A stretch of 64,000 bases of DNA from Hyphomicrobium sp. (GCF_009026145.1 NZ_WBUE01000006.1:62001-126000), one strand, 5' to 3'; counted from the first letter of the stretch, positions 1-10,133 are shown. Notes: generated by a model from the sequence alone, not told the origin. Numbers and translations are program-made.

Positions 1-689
1 AGCGGCTCCTAAAGACGCTCAATCCGAGCGAGGTCATCTTCTCCATCTTCGGCATCCGCGAGGGTCTGATCTACTCGCTGCTCCCGGCGCATGAGCGCCG
101 CAAGGATCCATTGCTGTCGTTCTGCGCCGAGTACGCCAGCCTGCGTTCGCGCTCCGTCGAGCACGCCTGGGAGCTGTGTAAGTGGACCGACCCCTTGTTC
201 GAGCCGCCCGGCCCTAAGGAGACTCCCGAGGAGCGCCGCCTGCGCTATGCTGCCTGCCTCATCTCCGACATCGGCTGGCGCGAGCATCCCGACTACCGCG
301 GCGAGCAGAGCCTCAACCTCCTGGCGCACGCCGGCCTGTCCGGCATCGACCACCCGGGCCGCGTGTTTCTGGCGCTTGCCATCTTCTACCGCCACGTCGG
401 CGCCAGCCAGGAGCACGCCGCGGAGCTGTCGGAGCGGCTGAAAAGCCTCATGTCCAAGCGCGCCCAGAAGCGGGCGCGCATCGTCGCTGCCGCGGTGCGC
501 ACCGCCCACATGCTGTCAGTCGGGGTTCCGGGCGTCATCGACGAGACGCCGCTCAGCTACGACGGCGACAAGCTCGTCCTCACCATCCCCAAGTCGTACG
601 CCGGGCTCGACGGCGAGCGCCTGCGCCGCCGCTTCGAAACGCTGGCGCAGCTCGTGGAGAAGGTGCCGGAAATCCGCATCGGCCGGTGA
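1..689 (+). CDS. ppx: Ppx/GppA exopolyphosphatase family, C-terminal part
   Basis: The reading frame is open from the left edge (first full codon at base 3), so the 5' end lies outside the window. The visible 228 residues begin with a segment containing FSIFGIREGLIYSLLP, the conserved GIREG block of the Ppx/GppA family, followed by the helical C-terminal domain. The family hydrolyses terminal phosphate from polyphosphate or (p)ppGpp; the actin-like catalytic part is not visible here. Linkage to rnd and aspS further on is common in Hyphomicrobiales and supports Ppx over GppA, but the two cannot be told apart from this fragment. Confidence 0.85.
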   Translation, partial: RLLKTLNPSEVIFSIFGIREGLIYSLLPAHERRKDPLLSFCAEYASLRSRSVEHAWELCKWTDPLFEPPGPKETPEERRLRYAACLISDIGWREHPDYRGEQSLNLLAHAGLSGIDHPGRVFLALAIFYRHVGASQEHAAELSERLKSLMSKRAQKRARIVAAAVRTAHMLSVGVPGVIDETPLSYDGDKLVLTIPKSYAGLDGERLRRRFETLAQLVEKVPEIRIGR

Positions 690-785
690 GCAACCATTGC
701 CGGCGGCCTGTCGCCGCCATATTTCCTGCTAAACTGAGGCGTGCTGGTCGCGGGGGGCCGGCGTTGGGGACAGGACGTTTGCGCA

Positions 786-1688
786 ATGGCCGATGATCCG
801 TATGCCACCCTGGGCGTGCCCAAAAGCGCCTCGGACGAGGACATCCGCCGCGCCTTCCGCAAGCTCGCCAAGGAGCTACACCCCGACATCTCCAAGGGTA
901 ACGAGGAACGCTTCAAGAAGGTGTCCTCGGCCTACGAAATCCTCGGCGACCCCGAGAAGCGCCGCGCCTACGACCGCGGCGAGATCGACGGGCGCGGCGA
1001 GCCGCGCCATGCGGGCTTTCGGCACTATGCGCGCGGCGCACGCGCCGGTGCTGGCGCCGGTGCGGGCGGTCCCTTCGACGAGTTCGGCTTCGGCGACATC
1101 TTTTCCGACATCTTCGGCGGCGTCGGCTCGCGGGCTGGTGGGAGACCCAACTTCGTCTCCAAGGGGCATGATGTCCGCTACACGCTGGAGGTGGATTTCC
1201 TCGAGGCGGCCTCCGGCGCCACCAAGCGTGTGACGCTGCCCGGTGGCGGCACGCTCGACCTCAACGTGCCGGCGGCCGTCACCGACGGTCAGGTGCTGCG
1301 CTTGAAGGGCAAAGGGCAGCGCGGCGCCGGCGGCGCCGAGCCGGGCGATGCACTGATCGAGATCCGCGTGCGCCCGCACGCGCTCTTCAAGCGCGAGGAC
1401 GACGACATCCTCGTGGAGGTGCCGATCACCATCGACGAGGCGGTGCTCGGCGCCAAGGTCGAGGTGCCGACCATCTCGGGGCGCGTGCAGCTCACCATCC
1501 CCAAGGGTACGAGCTCGGGGCGCGTATTCCGCTTGAAGGGTAAGGGCGTCAAGAGCGCCGGCCGCGCCGAAGCCGGCGATCAACTGGTCACGGTCAAGAT
1601 CGTGCTGCCCGAGACGGTCGACGACACGCTCGCCTACTTCTTCTCCGAGTGGCGGCAGAAGAACCGCTACGACCCCGGCCGCAAGTAA
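786..1688 (+). CDS. DnaJ-class molecular chaperone, CbpA-like
   Basis: A 300-residue protein. Residues 4-65 form a J-domain with the HPD motif at residues 32-34, which stimulates DnaK ATPase. A Gly/Ala/Phe-rich linker (about 70-120) follows, then the two beta-sandwich substrate-binding domains. The cysteine repeats of the DnaJ zinc finger are absent, so it is a type II J-protein like CbpA rather than DnaJ itself. The ATG at 786 starts directly at the J-domain; an upstream in-frame GTG at 741 would add 15 residues of no J-domain character. It lies about 100 bases after ppx on the same strand. Confidence 0.9.
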   Translation: MADDPYATLGVPKSASDEDIRRAFRKLAKELHPDISKGNEERFKKVSSAYEILGDPEKRRAYDRGEIDGRGEPRHAGFRHYARGARAGAGAGAGGPFDEFGFGDIFSDIFGGVGSRAGGRPNFVSKGHDVRYTLEVDFLEAASGATKRVTLPGGGTLDLNVPAAVTDGQVLRLKGKGQRGAGGAEPGDALIEIRVRPHALFKREDDDILVEVPITIDEAVLGAKVEVPTISGRVQLTIPKGTSSGRVFRLKGKGVKSAGRAEAGDQLVTVKIVLPETVDDTLAYFFSEWRQKNRYDPGRK

Positions 1689-1811
1689 GAAGCAGTGGGC
1701 GTTTGCGCGTGCGACAGTGCTTCGCGCGTAATGCTTCGGCCTAGCCCGTCATGGCCGCCTTAGCGGCCATGACTAGCGCGGACGATGAGCCCATCGCCCG
1801 CTGCCGACGGA

Positions 1812-2987
1812 CTACTGAGCGGCTTCGCGGCCGACCTTCGCGGTGGCGATGGGCACCACCTCGCTGCCATTGAGCGTCAGCGCGATCTCGCCGCGCTTCA
1901 GGCGCAGCGCATCCTCGCCAAACAGCCGCCGCCGCCAACCTTTGAGCGCCGCAATGTCGGGATCGGGCTCCACCGCAATGCGCTCCAAATCCTCCGAGCT
2001 GGCGATCAGCTTCGGCGCCACGCGATGGCGCGCCGCAGAAGCCTTCAGAAGCACGCGCAGCAATTCGACGAGCGCCGTCGACTCGGCCGACAGCTGCGCC
2101 CCGCGCGAGACCGCCGGCACCGACTTGGGATCGCGGCTGAGCCCGCGCTTCACCGCCTCGATGATGTCGCGGGCCCGCGCCGAGCGTGAGAAGCCTTCGC
2201 TCAGCGTGCGTAGATGGCTGAGCTGCTCCGACGAGGTCGGCGCCTGGTTGGCGATGTCGTACAGCGCTTCATCGCGTAGAATGCGCGAGCGCGGCACGTC
2301 CTGCGATTGCGCCAGGCGCTCGCGCCAGGCGGCGAGCTCCATCAGCACTGCCAGCGCCTTGCGGTTCTTCACCCGCAGCTTCAGGCGCTGCCAGGCCTCC
2401 TCGGGATGCGACTCGTACGTCTTCGGGTCGGTGAGGATGCCCATCTCCTCGTTGAGCCAGTCGAGGCGCCCCGCCTTGTCGATGTCGGCCTTCAGGTGAC
2501 GATAGACTTCGCGCAGGTGCGTCACGTCGCCGAGCGCGTATTCGAGCTGCCTGTCGGACAGCGGCCGCCGGCTCCAATCGGTGAAGCGCGAAGATTTGTC
2601 GAGGTCGACACCGGTGACGTTCTTGACCAGGTTGACGTAGGAGACGCTCTCGCCGAACCCGCACACCATCGCCGCCACCTGCGTGTCGAACACGGGGCGC
2701 GGCACCATGCCGGCGCGGGCGTAGACGATCTCGATGTCCTGACGCGCGGCGTGGAACACCTTGACCACGCGCTCCTCGCCCATCAGCTCCCAGAACGGGG
2801 CAAGGTCGATGCCCGGCGCCATGGGGTCGATGATCATCGCCTCCTCCGGGGAAGCGATCTGGATGAGGCAGAGCTGCGGCCAGAACGTAGATTCGCGCAG
2901 AAATTCCGTGTCGACGGCGACGAAGTCGCTGGTCGAAAGACGCCGGACGGCTTGGGTGAGGTCTTGGGAGGAGCTGACGATACGCAT
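1812..2987 (-). CDS. rnd: Ribonuclease D
   Basis: A 391-residue 3'-5' exoribonuclease of the DEDDy class, acting in tRNA and stable RNA 3' maturation. The exonuclease motifs are visible: Asp26/Glu28 in VAVDTEFL, Asp84 in AARQDIEI, and Tyr150/Asp154 in LEYALGDVTHL. A helical HRDC region follows (about 205-290). The ATG at 2987 was chosen because the DEDD fold begins right after it; the frame stays open upstream to 3158 but that extension has no family resemblance. It is divergent from nothing obvious and convergent with the DnaJ-like gene. Confidence 0.93.
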   Translation of the reverse strand: MRIVSSSQDLTQAVRRLSTSDFVAVDTEFLRESTFWPQLCLIQIASPEEAMIIDPMAPGIDLAPFWELMGEERVVKVFHAARQDIEIVYARAGMVPRPVFDTQVAAMVCGFGESVSYVNLVKNVTGVDLDKSSRFTDWSRRPLSDRQLEYALGDVTHLREVYRHLKADIDKAGRLDWLNEEMGILTDPKTYESHPEEAWQRLKLRVKNRKALAVLMELAAWRERLAQSQDVPRSRILRDEALYDIANQAPTSSEQLSHLRTLSEGFSRSARARDIIEAVKRGLSRDPKSVPAVSRGAQLSAESTALVELLRVLLKASAARHRVAPKLIASSEDLERIAVEPDPDIAALKGWRRRLFGEDALRLKRGEIALTLNGSEVVPIATAKVGREAAQ

Positions 2988-3093
2988 GTGGGGCGCGGTA
3001 TAGCGCATCGAATCCCGCGAATCCAGTTCGTCGGCGGGCCCAGGCCCTTGAAAATTGGCCGCAATACCGGCCAGCCGGACCCGCACGGCGCCC

Positions 3094-4347
3094 TCAGGCC
3101 GGCACGACGGGCGACTTCTTCTGGCGCAGCGCCAGCACCGTCGCCGCATCGATATCAAGGCTGGCCTCGACCAGCTGGGGCGGGGTCAACGCCAGCCACT
3201 GGTTGAGCGAGACGTCGGCGTAGCGCGGGCTCCTGAACATCTCGAGGAAGCGCAGCGGGCCTTCTCCGGTGTTCTCCACGTAGTGCCCCATGGCGAACGG
3301 CACGTAGCCGACATCGCCGGCGCGGTAGTCGAAGGTGCGGGCGTTGCCCGTGGAGCCGAACACGCCCATGCGCGCCTGCCCCTCGATGTAGTACTGCCAC
3401 TCGTCGGCGTTCGGATGCCAGTGCAATTCGCGCATGCCGCCGGGCTCGACCTCGACCAGGGCCGCGGCGATGGCCGTGGCGACGGGGAAGTTGCTCGAAT
3501 CGGTGATGCGCACGGCGCCACTTTTCGTGCGGATCGGCTTCTGCGCCAGCATGCGATGGGTGTAAGCGAGCGGCGTCGGCTTGGCGCCCTTGACGCGATC
3601 GCGCTTCAGGGGCGGCGGCACCTTGCCCGCGAAGATATAGAGCTGGGAGGGATCGGGCGTCTTCGCAAAGCTCTTGGCCGGCGCGCCGAAGTTCTTGGCC
3701 AGCACTTCCGGCGGGGTGTGCTTCACCCAGTCGCTCAAGAGGAAGGTGTTGTCCTCGCTGAAGGCGCCGTCGTCGAAGACGAGGAGGAACTCGCAGCCGT
3801 CGGGGCCGAGGCCCTGGATCGAGTGCGGCAGCCCGGGCGGGAAGTACCACAGGTCGCCGACGCCCAAATCGTCCATGAAGCTGCGCCCTTCCGCATCGAT
3901 GACGGTGATGCGCGCGCGGCCGTAGAGCATGTACGCCCACTCGGCCTCCTTGTGCCAATGCATCTCGCGGATGGCACCGGCGTTGAGCCGCATGTCGACG
4001 CCGGCCATGTTGGTCGATACCGGCAGCTCGCGCACCGTGATCTCGCGCGTCCAGCCGCCGCGCTCCAGCCGCATGTGCGCGTCGGCGAACGAGAAGCGCA
4101 AATTCGGCAGGATGCCGGCGTCGGTCTTGGGCGGCGTGAACAGGTCGGGGTTCTGCGCGTCGAGAAGCGCGTCGCGCGGGCCCGGGTCGCTGCCGCCACG
4201 GCGCGGACGCGTCGGCTGCGGGGGTTCCGGCCACTCCGCTTTGAAGGATGCCAGTGCCGACCGGCGCAGCGGCTCGTGCACCGCCTTGGCCATGCTCTTG
4301 GCAGACGTTTTGCGGCGCGGGCGCTTGAGCGGCGGGGCGATCGTCAT
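3094..4347 (-). CDS. Bicupin, oxalate decarboxylase family
   Basis: A 417-residue double-cupin protein. Each cupin carries a manganese-binding set: MHWHKEAEW with a later PHSIQG in the first, [10 protein letters not shown] with a later GHYVEN in the second. Between them [13 protein letters not shown] aligns with the flexible lid of Bacillus OxdC (SENST), whose Glu is needed for decarboxylase rather than oxidase activity; the Glu is kept here. Predicted reaction: oxalate to formate and CO2. No secretion signal is evident; the N-terminal 70 residues are basic and disordered. The ATG at 4347 has a GGGAG ribosome site; an in-frame ATG at 4401 has none. The exact substrate is inferred. Confidence 0.82.
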   Translation of the reverse strand: MTIAPPLKRPRRKTSAKSMAKAVHEPLRRSALASFKAEWPEPPQPTRPRRGGSDPGPRDALLDAQNPDLFTPPKTDAGILPNLRFSFADAHMRLERGGWTREITVRELPVSTNMAGVDMRLNAGAIREMHWHKEAEWAYMLYGRARITVIDAEGRSFMDDLGVGDLWYFPPGLPHSIQGLGPDGCEFLLVFDDGAFSEDNTFLLSDWVKHTPPEVLAKNFGAPAKSFAKTPDPSQLYIFAGKVPPPLKRDRVKGAKPTPLAYTHRMLAQKPIRTKSGAVRITDSSNFPVATAIAAALVEVEPGGMRELHWHPNADEWQYYIEGQARMGVFGSTGNARTFDYRAGDVGYVPFAMGHYVENTGEGPLRFLEMFRSPRYADVSLNQWLALTPPQLVEASLDIDAATVLALRQKKSPVVPA

Positions 4348-4549
4348 GGGTGCGGCTCCCTGAAGCCGGCGCGGTCGTCGAGGCTGACCGAAGTCAGCCA
4401 CAACGTGCGTAAGGAACCGTAAAAGCGAGCAAAATCGGCTGTCAGATCAGCTCAGCTTATGGGTTGCAGCAGGAAAGCTAATTTTACATTGACGGACGTG
4501 CCGGGTCCTTTGTGCGTCGCACCAAGAGCCACTCCGGAGCGACCTCCTT

Positions 4550-6031
4550 ATGTCCGATCAATCGTCCAAGAAGACCCTGACAACGACCGCTGGCGCCCCC
4601 ATTGCCGACAACCAGAACGCCATGACCGCCGGCCCGCTGGGGCCGCTTCTCATCCAGGACTACCAGCTGATCGAGAAGCTGGCGCACCAGAACCGCGAGC
4701 GCATCCCGGAGCGCACGGTGCACGCCAAGGGCTGGGGCGCCTACGGCGCGCTGACTATCACCGGCGATATCTCCAAGTATACCAAGGCCAGCGCCCTGCA
4801 GCCGGGCGCCAAGACGGACCTCGTCCTGCGCTTCTCCACCGTCGCCGGCGAGCTGGGCGCCGCCGATGCCGAGCGCGACGTGCGCGGCTTCGCCATCAAG
4901 TTCTACACGAAGGAGGGCAACTGGGACCTCGTTGGCAACAACACGCCGGTGTTCTTCATCCGCGACCCCTACAAATTCCCCGACTTCATCCACACGCAGA
5001 AGCGTCACCCCAAGACCAACCTGCGCTCGCCGACGGCAATGTGGGACTTCTGGTCGCTGAGCCCCGAAAGCCTGCACCAGGTGACCATCCTGATGTCGGA
5101 CCGCGGCCTGCCGACCGACGTGCGCCACATCAACGGCTACGGCTCGCACACTTATTCGCTGATCAACGCCAAGGGCGAGCGGGTGTGGGTCAAATTCCAC
5201 TTCAAGACCATGCAGGGCCACAAGCACTGGACCAACGCCGAGGCCGCCGAGGTCGTCGGACGCACCCGCGAGTCGACCCAAGAAGACCTGTTCGGCGCCA
5301 TCGCCAAAGGCGACTTCCCGAAGTGGAAGATGCAGGTGCAGATCATGCCGGAGGAGGATGTCGGCAAGCACTGGTACAACCCGTTCGACCTCACCAAGGT
5401 GTGGCCGCACGCCGACTACCCGCCCATCGACATCGGCGTGCTGGAGCTGAACCGGAATCCGGAGAACTACTTCGCCGAGATCGAGCAGGCGGCGTTCTCG
5501 CCGTCGAATACCGTGCCCGGCATCGGCTTCTCGCCGGACAAGATGCTGCAGGCGCGCGTCTTCTCCTACGCTGACGCGCACCGCTACCGGCTCGGCACGC
5601 ACTACGAGCACCTGCCGGTCAACGCCGCCCGCTGTCCCGTGCACCACTACCACAAGGACGGCCCGATGCGGTTCTTCGAGGGCAAGACGGGCAACGTCGA
5701 CGCCTATTACGAGCCGAACTCGTTCGGCGGCGCTAGCGAGGACAAGCGGTTCGCCGAGCCGCCGCTGAAGATCTGGGGCGACGCCGATCGCTACAGCCAT
5801 CGCATCGGCAATGACGACTACAAGCAGGCGGGCGATCTGTTTCGCCTGATGCCCGCTGACGCGCAGTGGCGGCTGATGGACAACATCGCCGCAGCCATGC
5901 AGGGCGTGCCGCTGGAGATCGTCAGGCGCCAAGTGGGCCATTTCTACAAGGCTGATCCGGCTTATGGGCTCGGCGTCGCACGGCGCATGGGTGTTGGCGC
6001 CGGCGATCTTTCCGCCGAGGCGGCGGAATAG
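4550..6031 (+). CDS. katA: Monofunctional haem catalase
   Basis: A 493-residue small-subunit (clade 3-like) catalase that converts H2O2 to water and oxygen. The distal His58 ([12 protein letters not shown]), Asn131 ([13 protein letters not shown]) and the proximal haem tyrosine in [13 protein letters not shown] are all present. No signal peptide, so cytoplasmic. A CCTCC-containing stretch just precedes the ATG. About 200 non-coding bases separate it from the divergent bicupin gene and probably hold both promoters. A GC-rich hairpin follows the stop. Confidence 0.96.
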   Translation: MSDQSSKKTLTTTAGAPIADNQNAMTAGPLGPLLIQDYQLIEKLAHQNRERIPERTVHAKGWGAYGALTITGDISKYTKASALQPGAKTDLVLRFSTVAGELGAADAERDVRGFAIKFYTKEGNWDLVGNNTPVFFIRDPYKFPDFIHTQKRHPKTNLRSPTAMWDFWSLSPESLHQVTILMSDRGLPTDVRHINGYGSHTYSLINAKGERVWVKFHFKTMQGHKHWTNAEAAEVVGRTRESTQEDLFGAIAKGDFPKWKMQVQIMPEEDVGKHWYNPFDLTKVWPHADYPPIDIGVLELNRNPENYFAEIEQAAFSPSNTVPGIGFSPDKMLQARVFSYADAHRYRLGTHYEHLPVNAARCPVHHYHKDGPMRFFEGKTGNVDAYYEPNSFGGASEDKRFAEPPLKIWGDADRYSHRIGNDDYKQAGDLFRLMPADAQWRLMDNIAAAMQGVPLEIVRRQVGHFYKADPAYGLGVARRMGVGAGDLSAEAAE

Positions 6032-6041
6032 GAGGCCGACC

Positions 6042-6070
6042 GCGGGCGCGTTGGCTCCTGGCGCGCCCGC
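6042..6070 (+). terminator. Hairpin after catalase
   Basis: A perfect 9-bp inverted repeat (GCGGGCGCG at 6042-6050 and CGCGCCCGC at 6062-6070) starts 11 bases after the catalase stop. No clear T-run follows, so it may be a weak terminator or an mRNA 3' stabiliser. Confidence 0.45.
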
Positions 6071-6112
6071 CACACTTCTCCTCATGAAGGCAATGCAAGT
6101 CGGAACGATGCG

Positions 6113-6319
6113 ATGGCGACGATAGCTTTGAAGACTCTATCCAACACTGCCGGCCTGGTCGGCGAGTTCATCACCGAGGCGCGGCTCGACGCGCTCAACG
6201 CGGCGCTCGAAGCGCGCGGGCTCGATGCGAGCCGCATCATCAGCATCTTCGAAGTCCCTGGGCAGCCGGTCGCCAACGCGCACCCGGCGCGCTATCGCGT
6301 CCTCTACCGCCAGCGCTGA
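6113..6319 (+). CDS. Small hypothetical protein
   Basis: A 68-residue protein with no membrane segment or signal. The sequence (about residues 18-50 helical, then FEVPGQPV and ARYRVLYRQR) suggests a small alpha/beta fold, but I do not recognise the family. It follows the catalase by about 80 bases on the same strand. The reading frame keeps alphaproteobacterial codon use, which is the main support. Confidence 0.55.
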   Translation: MATIALKTLSNTAGLVGEFITEARLDALNAALEARGLDASRIISIFEVPGQPVANAHPARYRVLYRQR

Positions 6320-6521
6320 CCTTCTCTCCACTTCTTCGCTCGGGTTGTCGTCATAATTTCCGTGCGCGGAAAAAAAAGCGCGCGAGCGTCTCGTTTTGGG
6401 TTGCGTGTTGGCCTGAACTTAGTGGCTCACCGCACTGAATTTTAAGCAAAATAGCTGCAATTTGTACGGGTCTTTCAAGCGCGTCTTAGCGCTCCGCGCC
6501 CCCTTAGCCGAGGACCCCGTC

Positions 6522-8111
6522 ATGCGTATGCCTCCCCTTCTCCCCTTATTACTATCGTCCGTCGCCCTTCCCGCCGCCGCCGCCGACTACAGCGTCTGCT
6601 ACTTCGCCGCCGATAGCGTCAGTTGCCTCATCGAGCAGGTCGAGTTCGCCCGCCAGCGCAACGCCGAGATCGACGCCTCGATCGCGCGTGTGGAAGCGCG
6701 GCGCGCGCGCGAGCTGGCGCTCAGCCTGACGCACTGCAAATCCCGCTACTCGCGCACGCCGCGCTGCCTGGCCGAGCGCGCGCAGCGATTTGCCGACCGT
6801 CAGAACGAGCTTGCCGAGGCCTCGATCGCACGCGTGGCGCAGGTTCGCGCCTACGAAGCGGCGCGCAACGCCGAGATCGAGCGCTCACTCGCTGCTGTCG
6901 CGGCCGAGCGTCAGCGCCGGCTCGAGATCGCACAGAACGCGTTGATCGAGGCTTCGCTGGCTGCTGTCGAGGCCGAGAAGCAGCGTCGCTTCGCTGCGCG
7001 CCAGAACGCACTCGCGACAGCGTCGGTGATCAGAGTCGAAATCGAGCGCAACCGCCGTCTGGCCGCCAGCCTGTCGCCGTGCAAGTCGGCCGACGATCAG
7101 CGCCCACGCTGCCTGGCACAGCGTGCCCGCGAGTTCGCGGCGCAGCAGAACGCGATCGCCACCGCGTCGGCGGCGCGCATCAAGGCCGAGCGCGAGCGCG
7201 CTTTCGCCACCGCCCGCAACGCCGAGATCGAGCGCTCGATCTCGGCCGTCGCCCGCAATCGCGCACAGACCATCGCCTACACCACGTCCCATTGCGCGCA
7301 GAACGAGGCGAGCCCGCGTTGCGAAGCGGAGCGCAACCGCGAGCTGCAGGCCAGCCTGACGCACTGCAAGTCGGGAGCCGATACGAGCCCGCGCTGCACC
7401 GAGGAGCGCAACCGCGAGTTCCACATCGCGCGCAACGCCGAGATCAACCGGTCGATCGCCGCCGTCGAGAGCGCACGCGCACAGAGCCGTCAGGCGACCG
7501 CCAGCACCATCGCCGATGGCAGCAAGACGGGAGCGAACGCCAGCGCCTCGGCCTACGACAACAACGCCTCGTCGCTTGAGACTGGAGCCCTTGGCATTCC
7601 GGTGATGCCGACCCAGCCGCAGGCGCGCCCGCTGCCGCAGAACGAGCTGCGCCATGGCATCTCCACCGAGCCGTGCCGCGCCGCCGGCGCGCCCTTCGGT
7701 CCGCTGCACTTTGCGCATGGCCTCGACTTCGACGCGACGATGCGCAACGAGCTCGACCGCCTCGCCGGCCTGGCCAAGGCTTGCCCCGGCATGCGCATCG
7801 AGATCCACGGCTACTCGGACGGGACGGGTCCGGCCTTTACCAACCGCAGCATGGCGCAGGCGCGCGCCCAGGCGGTCACCGGCTACCTCATCGCCGCCGG
7901 CATCGCGCCCAACCGCCTCGCCGCCATCGGCCGCGGAGCCACGCAGCCCGTGCTTCCCTACAGCAAGGGCATCGACCCCGCCTACGGGCGCCGCGTCGAG
8001 TTCGTAATCAAGGACCCGGCAATGGATGCTGCCGCGCGCAAGGTGATGTGGGACCTTGCCGAGCTGCTCGATCCGACCTACATTCCTGCCGTTGCCGGCC
8101 TCAGCCCCTGA
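6522..8111 (+). CDS. OmpA-family protein with cysteine-repeat coiled-coil stalk
   Basis: A 529-residue exported protein. Signal peptide at residues 1-20 (ends PAAAA). Residues 30-330 are helical and highly repetitive, with AxRNAEIExSIAAV-type segments alternating with cysteine units of the form SLTHCKS...PRCLAERA; four such units are visible after an N-terminal Cys pair. The C-terminal 130 residues are an OmpA/MotB peptidoglycan-binding domain (IEIHGYSDGTG, then AAIGRGATQP and YGRRVEFVI). A periplasmic or outer-membrane anchor role is likely. The ATG at 6522 (or 6528) directly precedes the signal peptide; an in-frame TTG at 6462 is unnecessary. A strong terminator follows. Confidence 0.85.
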   Translation: MRMPPLLPLLLSSVALPAAAADYSVCYFAADSVSCLIEQVEFARQRNAEIDASIARVEARRARELALSLTHCKSRYSRTPRCLAERAQRFADRQNELAEASIARVAQVRAYEAARNAEIERSLAAVAAERQRRLEIAQNALIEASLAAVEAEKQRRFAARQNALATASVIRVEIERNRRLAASLSPCKSADDQRPRCLAQRAREFAAQQNAIATASAARIKAERERAFATARNAEIERSISAVARNRAQTIAYTTSHCAQNEASPRCEAERNRELQASLTHCKSGADTSPRCTEERNREFHIARNAEINRSIAAVESARAQSRQATASTIADGSKTGANASASAYDNNASSLETGALGIPVMPTQPQARPLPQNELRHGISTEPCRAAGAPFGPLHFAHGLDFDATMRNELDRLAGLAKACPGMRIEIHGYSDGTGPAFTNRSMAQARAQAVTGYLIAAGIAPNRLAAIGRGATQPVLPYSKGIDPAYGRRVEFVIKDPAMDAAARKVMWDLAELLDPTYIPAVAGLSP

Positions 8112-8176
8112 ACGCCGTCAACCAGTAAGCTTCTCGGCCCCGAAGGTTGCCACCGCCGATCGCCGCCGAGCTCACG

Positions 8177-8204
8177 AAGGGCCCCCAAAGGGGGCCCTTT
8201 CGCA
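8177..8204 (+). terminator. Rho-independent terminator after the OmpA gene
   Basis: A perfect 10-bp stem (AAGGGCCCCC at 8177-8186, GGGGGCCCTT at 8190-8199) with a 3-base AAA loop, followed by TTTCG and an AT-rich stretch. Confidence 0.85.
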
Positions 8205-8350
8205 TTTTATCGGCCTGCGCCCGCATTTTAGGCGCCGTGTGCGACGTGCACGTTGTTGAAAATGCCTAGATCGCATGGACAACTGCCGCCGTGGCGGCCA
8301 CACCATCGCACGTGGCCGCACGAGGGAGCAACTCAGGGCGAGCGGGCGAT

Positions 8351-9280
8351 ATGCACGCTGACGAGATCCTGCTGGCGGCGGATAGCGCGTCGGCGACGAG
8401 CGAGCACCTGGCAGGGCTGCGCCAGCAGCGCGACCGCGTGTTCTGGTTCGGGCTCGCCGCGGCTGTCCTCGTGCACGCCGTCGCCATCGTCGGTATGGGC
8501 ACTGCCCGCCAGCGCACGCTCGGCTCGCCGGATGGGGCGGCCGATGCCATCGCCGTGGAGATCGTCGACGGGGCGACGCTGAAGGACAGCATGGAGCAGC
8601 CGACGCCGGCCACCACTCCGCCCGGCGCCCAGCAGCCCACCGCCGCGCTTCCCGCCGAGCAGCCGGCGCAGCCGCCGCCCGAGCCGGAAGCGCAACCCGA
8701 GCCGCAGCCCGAGGTCGCCGAGCCGGCACCCGCGCCGCCGGAAGCTGCGCCCGCCGAGAAGGAGGCGCCAAAGCTCACCGCCGAGGCGATCCCCGCCCTC
8801 GAGGAGGCCAAGCCGGACCCGACGCCCGAGGCGGCAGAGCCCAAGCCGGCGGAGGCAAAAAAGCCGCCGGCCAAACAACAGCAGGCGAAGCAGCCGCCGA
8901 AGAAACGCACGCAGACCTCGGCCCTCGATCTGTCGGTGCCGTTCGACGGCGGCTCCAGCGCCGCCGAGCCCGGCGGCTCGTCCGCTGTGCAGCGCCCACC
9001 CGGCATCACCCGCTCGGGTGAGAACGACGAGTTCGCGCGCAACGTCATCCGCGCACTGCAGAGGACGATGCCGCGCGAGCGGGCGCGCGGCCGCGTCACC
9101 GTGCGTATCGTGCTCAATGAAAATGGCAGCCGCGCCGACGTGAAGCTGTTGCAGAGCGGCGGCGATCCCGACCTCGACTTCAACGTGGTGTTCGCGGCGC
9201 GCCAAACCGCCTATCCGTTCCCGCCCAGGAACTCCACGCTCGTCGACCGTACCTTCACGGTCACCTACATCTACCGCTGA
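8351..9280 (+). CDS. TonB-like energy transducer
   Basis: A 309-residue protein with a single N-terminal membrane helix (about 31-49, FWFGLAAAVLVHAVAIVGMG), a long Pro/Glu/Ala-rich periplasmic linker (about 75-190) and a C-terminal TonB domain (about 225-309: VTVRIVLNENG, VVFAARQTAYPFP, FTVTYIYR). TonB proteins couple the proton gradient to outer-membrane receptors or, in the TolA class, to envelope constriction. No exbB/exbD is adjacent. The start could also be 8291, which would add 20 residues; 8351 fits the membrane topology better. Confidence 0.8.
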   Translation: MHADEILLAADSASATSEHLAGLRQQRDRVFWFGLAAAVLVHAVAIVGMGTARQRTLGSPDGAADAIAVEIVDGATLKDSMEQPTPATTPPGAQQPTAALPAEQPAQPPPEPEAQPEPQPEVAEPAPAPPEAAPAEKEAPKLTAEAIPALEEAKPDPTPEAAEPKPAEAKKPPAKQQQAKQPPKKRTQTSALDLSVPFDGGSSAAEPGGSSAVQRPPGITRSGENDEFARNVIRALQRTMPRERARGRVTVRIVLNENGSRADVKLLQSGGDPDLDFNVVFAARQTAYPFPPRNSTLVDRTFTVTYIYR

Positions 9281-9355
9281 CGCCGGTCAGGGGGAGCAAA
9301 TAGGGATGATTGCACCCTAGCAATATACGCGAACGTCAGCACGGCGGAGAGAGGC

Positions 9356-9724
9356 ATGGAGTGGCTCGGTCTCGTTCTGGTGCTGGGGGCGCTTGCCGCC
9401 TCGATCCCCGCCTGCGTTAATCAGTACCGCCGCGACCCGGCCGGCTTCTGGAAATCGCTGCGCCTGCTTGGCGCCTACTTTCTCTACGTCTTCGCCGGCA
9501 TCGGTCTCGTCTTGGCGCTGCTCTCCGGCCCGCAGTCGGAGACGACCGCCGCTGCCGCCACGGTGTTCGCCGTCGCCTTCATCCTCTATGGCGGGCTGTG
9601 GCTTATCCGTATGGTGCCGCGCTACCGCGAGGTTCCCGCGTTTATCGACAAGTTCCCCGGCGCGCTCGACTACGGCTTCTGGGCCGTCATGGCCTCGAGC
9701 CTCGCCTTCGCCTTTCTCGCCTGA
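9356..9724 (+). CDS. Three-helix membrane protein, unknown function
   Basis: A 122-residue protein with hydrophobic segments at about 2-20, 38-57 and 65-85, and a fourth weaker one near the C-terminus. It follows the TonB-like gene by 75 bases and precedes the DoxX gene by 25 bases, so the two may be cotranscribed. I do not recognise the family. Confidence 0.7.
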   Translation: MEWLGLVLVLGALAASIPACVNQYRRDPAGFWKSLRLLGAYFLYVFAGIGLVLALLSGPQSETTAAAATVFAVAFILYGGLWLIRMVPRYREVPAFIDKFPGALDYGFWAVMASSLAFAFLA

Positions 9725-9749
9725 CGACGCAACAAGCGGACCCTGACGC

Positions 9750-10133
9750 ATGGAATTCACCCTCACCAACGCGCTTATCGCGCTCGGCCAACTGCTCATC
9801 GGCGCGCTGTTCGTCTACGGGGGCCTCAGCCACTTCGGCCCCGCGGCGGAAAAGATCATCCCGCTGTTCGAGGCGCGCGGCGTACCCATGCCGCGCCAGG
9901 CGCTCTATGTGGCCAGCGTCTTCCAGCTGGTGTGCGGCGCCGGCCTGATGCTCGGCGTGCTCATCGTCCCCGCAGCACTCGGCCTCATCCTATTCACCAT
10001 CGCCGCCTCGGTGGTGATGGCGAACTTCTGGGACATGCCGCCGGGCGAGGAGCGCGAAGCGCTGCAGAACGTTTGGGCCTCGAACATCGCCATCATCGGC
10101 GGTCTGTTGCTCGCCGCCGCGGCGGCACTTTGA
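9750..10133 (+). CDS. DoxX family membrane protein
   Basis: A 127-residue protein with four predicted membrane helices. ALIALGQLLIGALFVYGGLSHF matches in pattern the first helix of DoxX proteins; the second helix contains VFQLVCGAGLMLGV and the C-terminal half contains NFWDMPPGEEREALQN, the usual post-helix-3 loop. The family is linked to thiosulfate:quinone oxidoreductase subunits and to redox stress responses, but the role of single DoxX proteins is mostly unknown. Confidence 0.82.
   Translation: MEFTLTNALIALGQLLIGALFVYGGLSHFGPAAEKIIPLFEARGVPMPRQALYVASVFQLVCGAGLMLGVLIVPAALGLILFTIAASVVMANFWDMPPGEEREALQNVWASNIAIIGGLLLAAAAAL

Noticed and set aside
3055..4422. Long plus-strand open frame over the bicupin gene
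   Set aside because: It is the antisense of a well-supported bicupin with metal motifs; its Arg/His/Val-rich sequence is typical of high-GC shadow frames.
4484..6085. 533-residue minus-strand frame over the catalase gene
   Set aside because: Antisense shadow of catalase; no domain or ribosome site.
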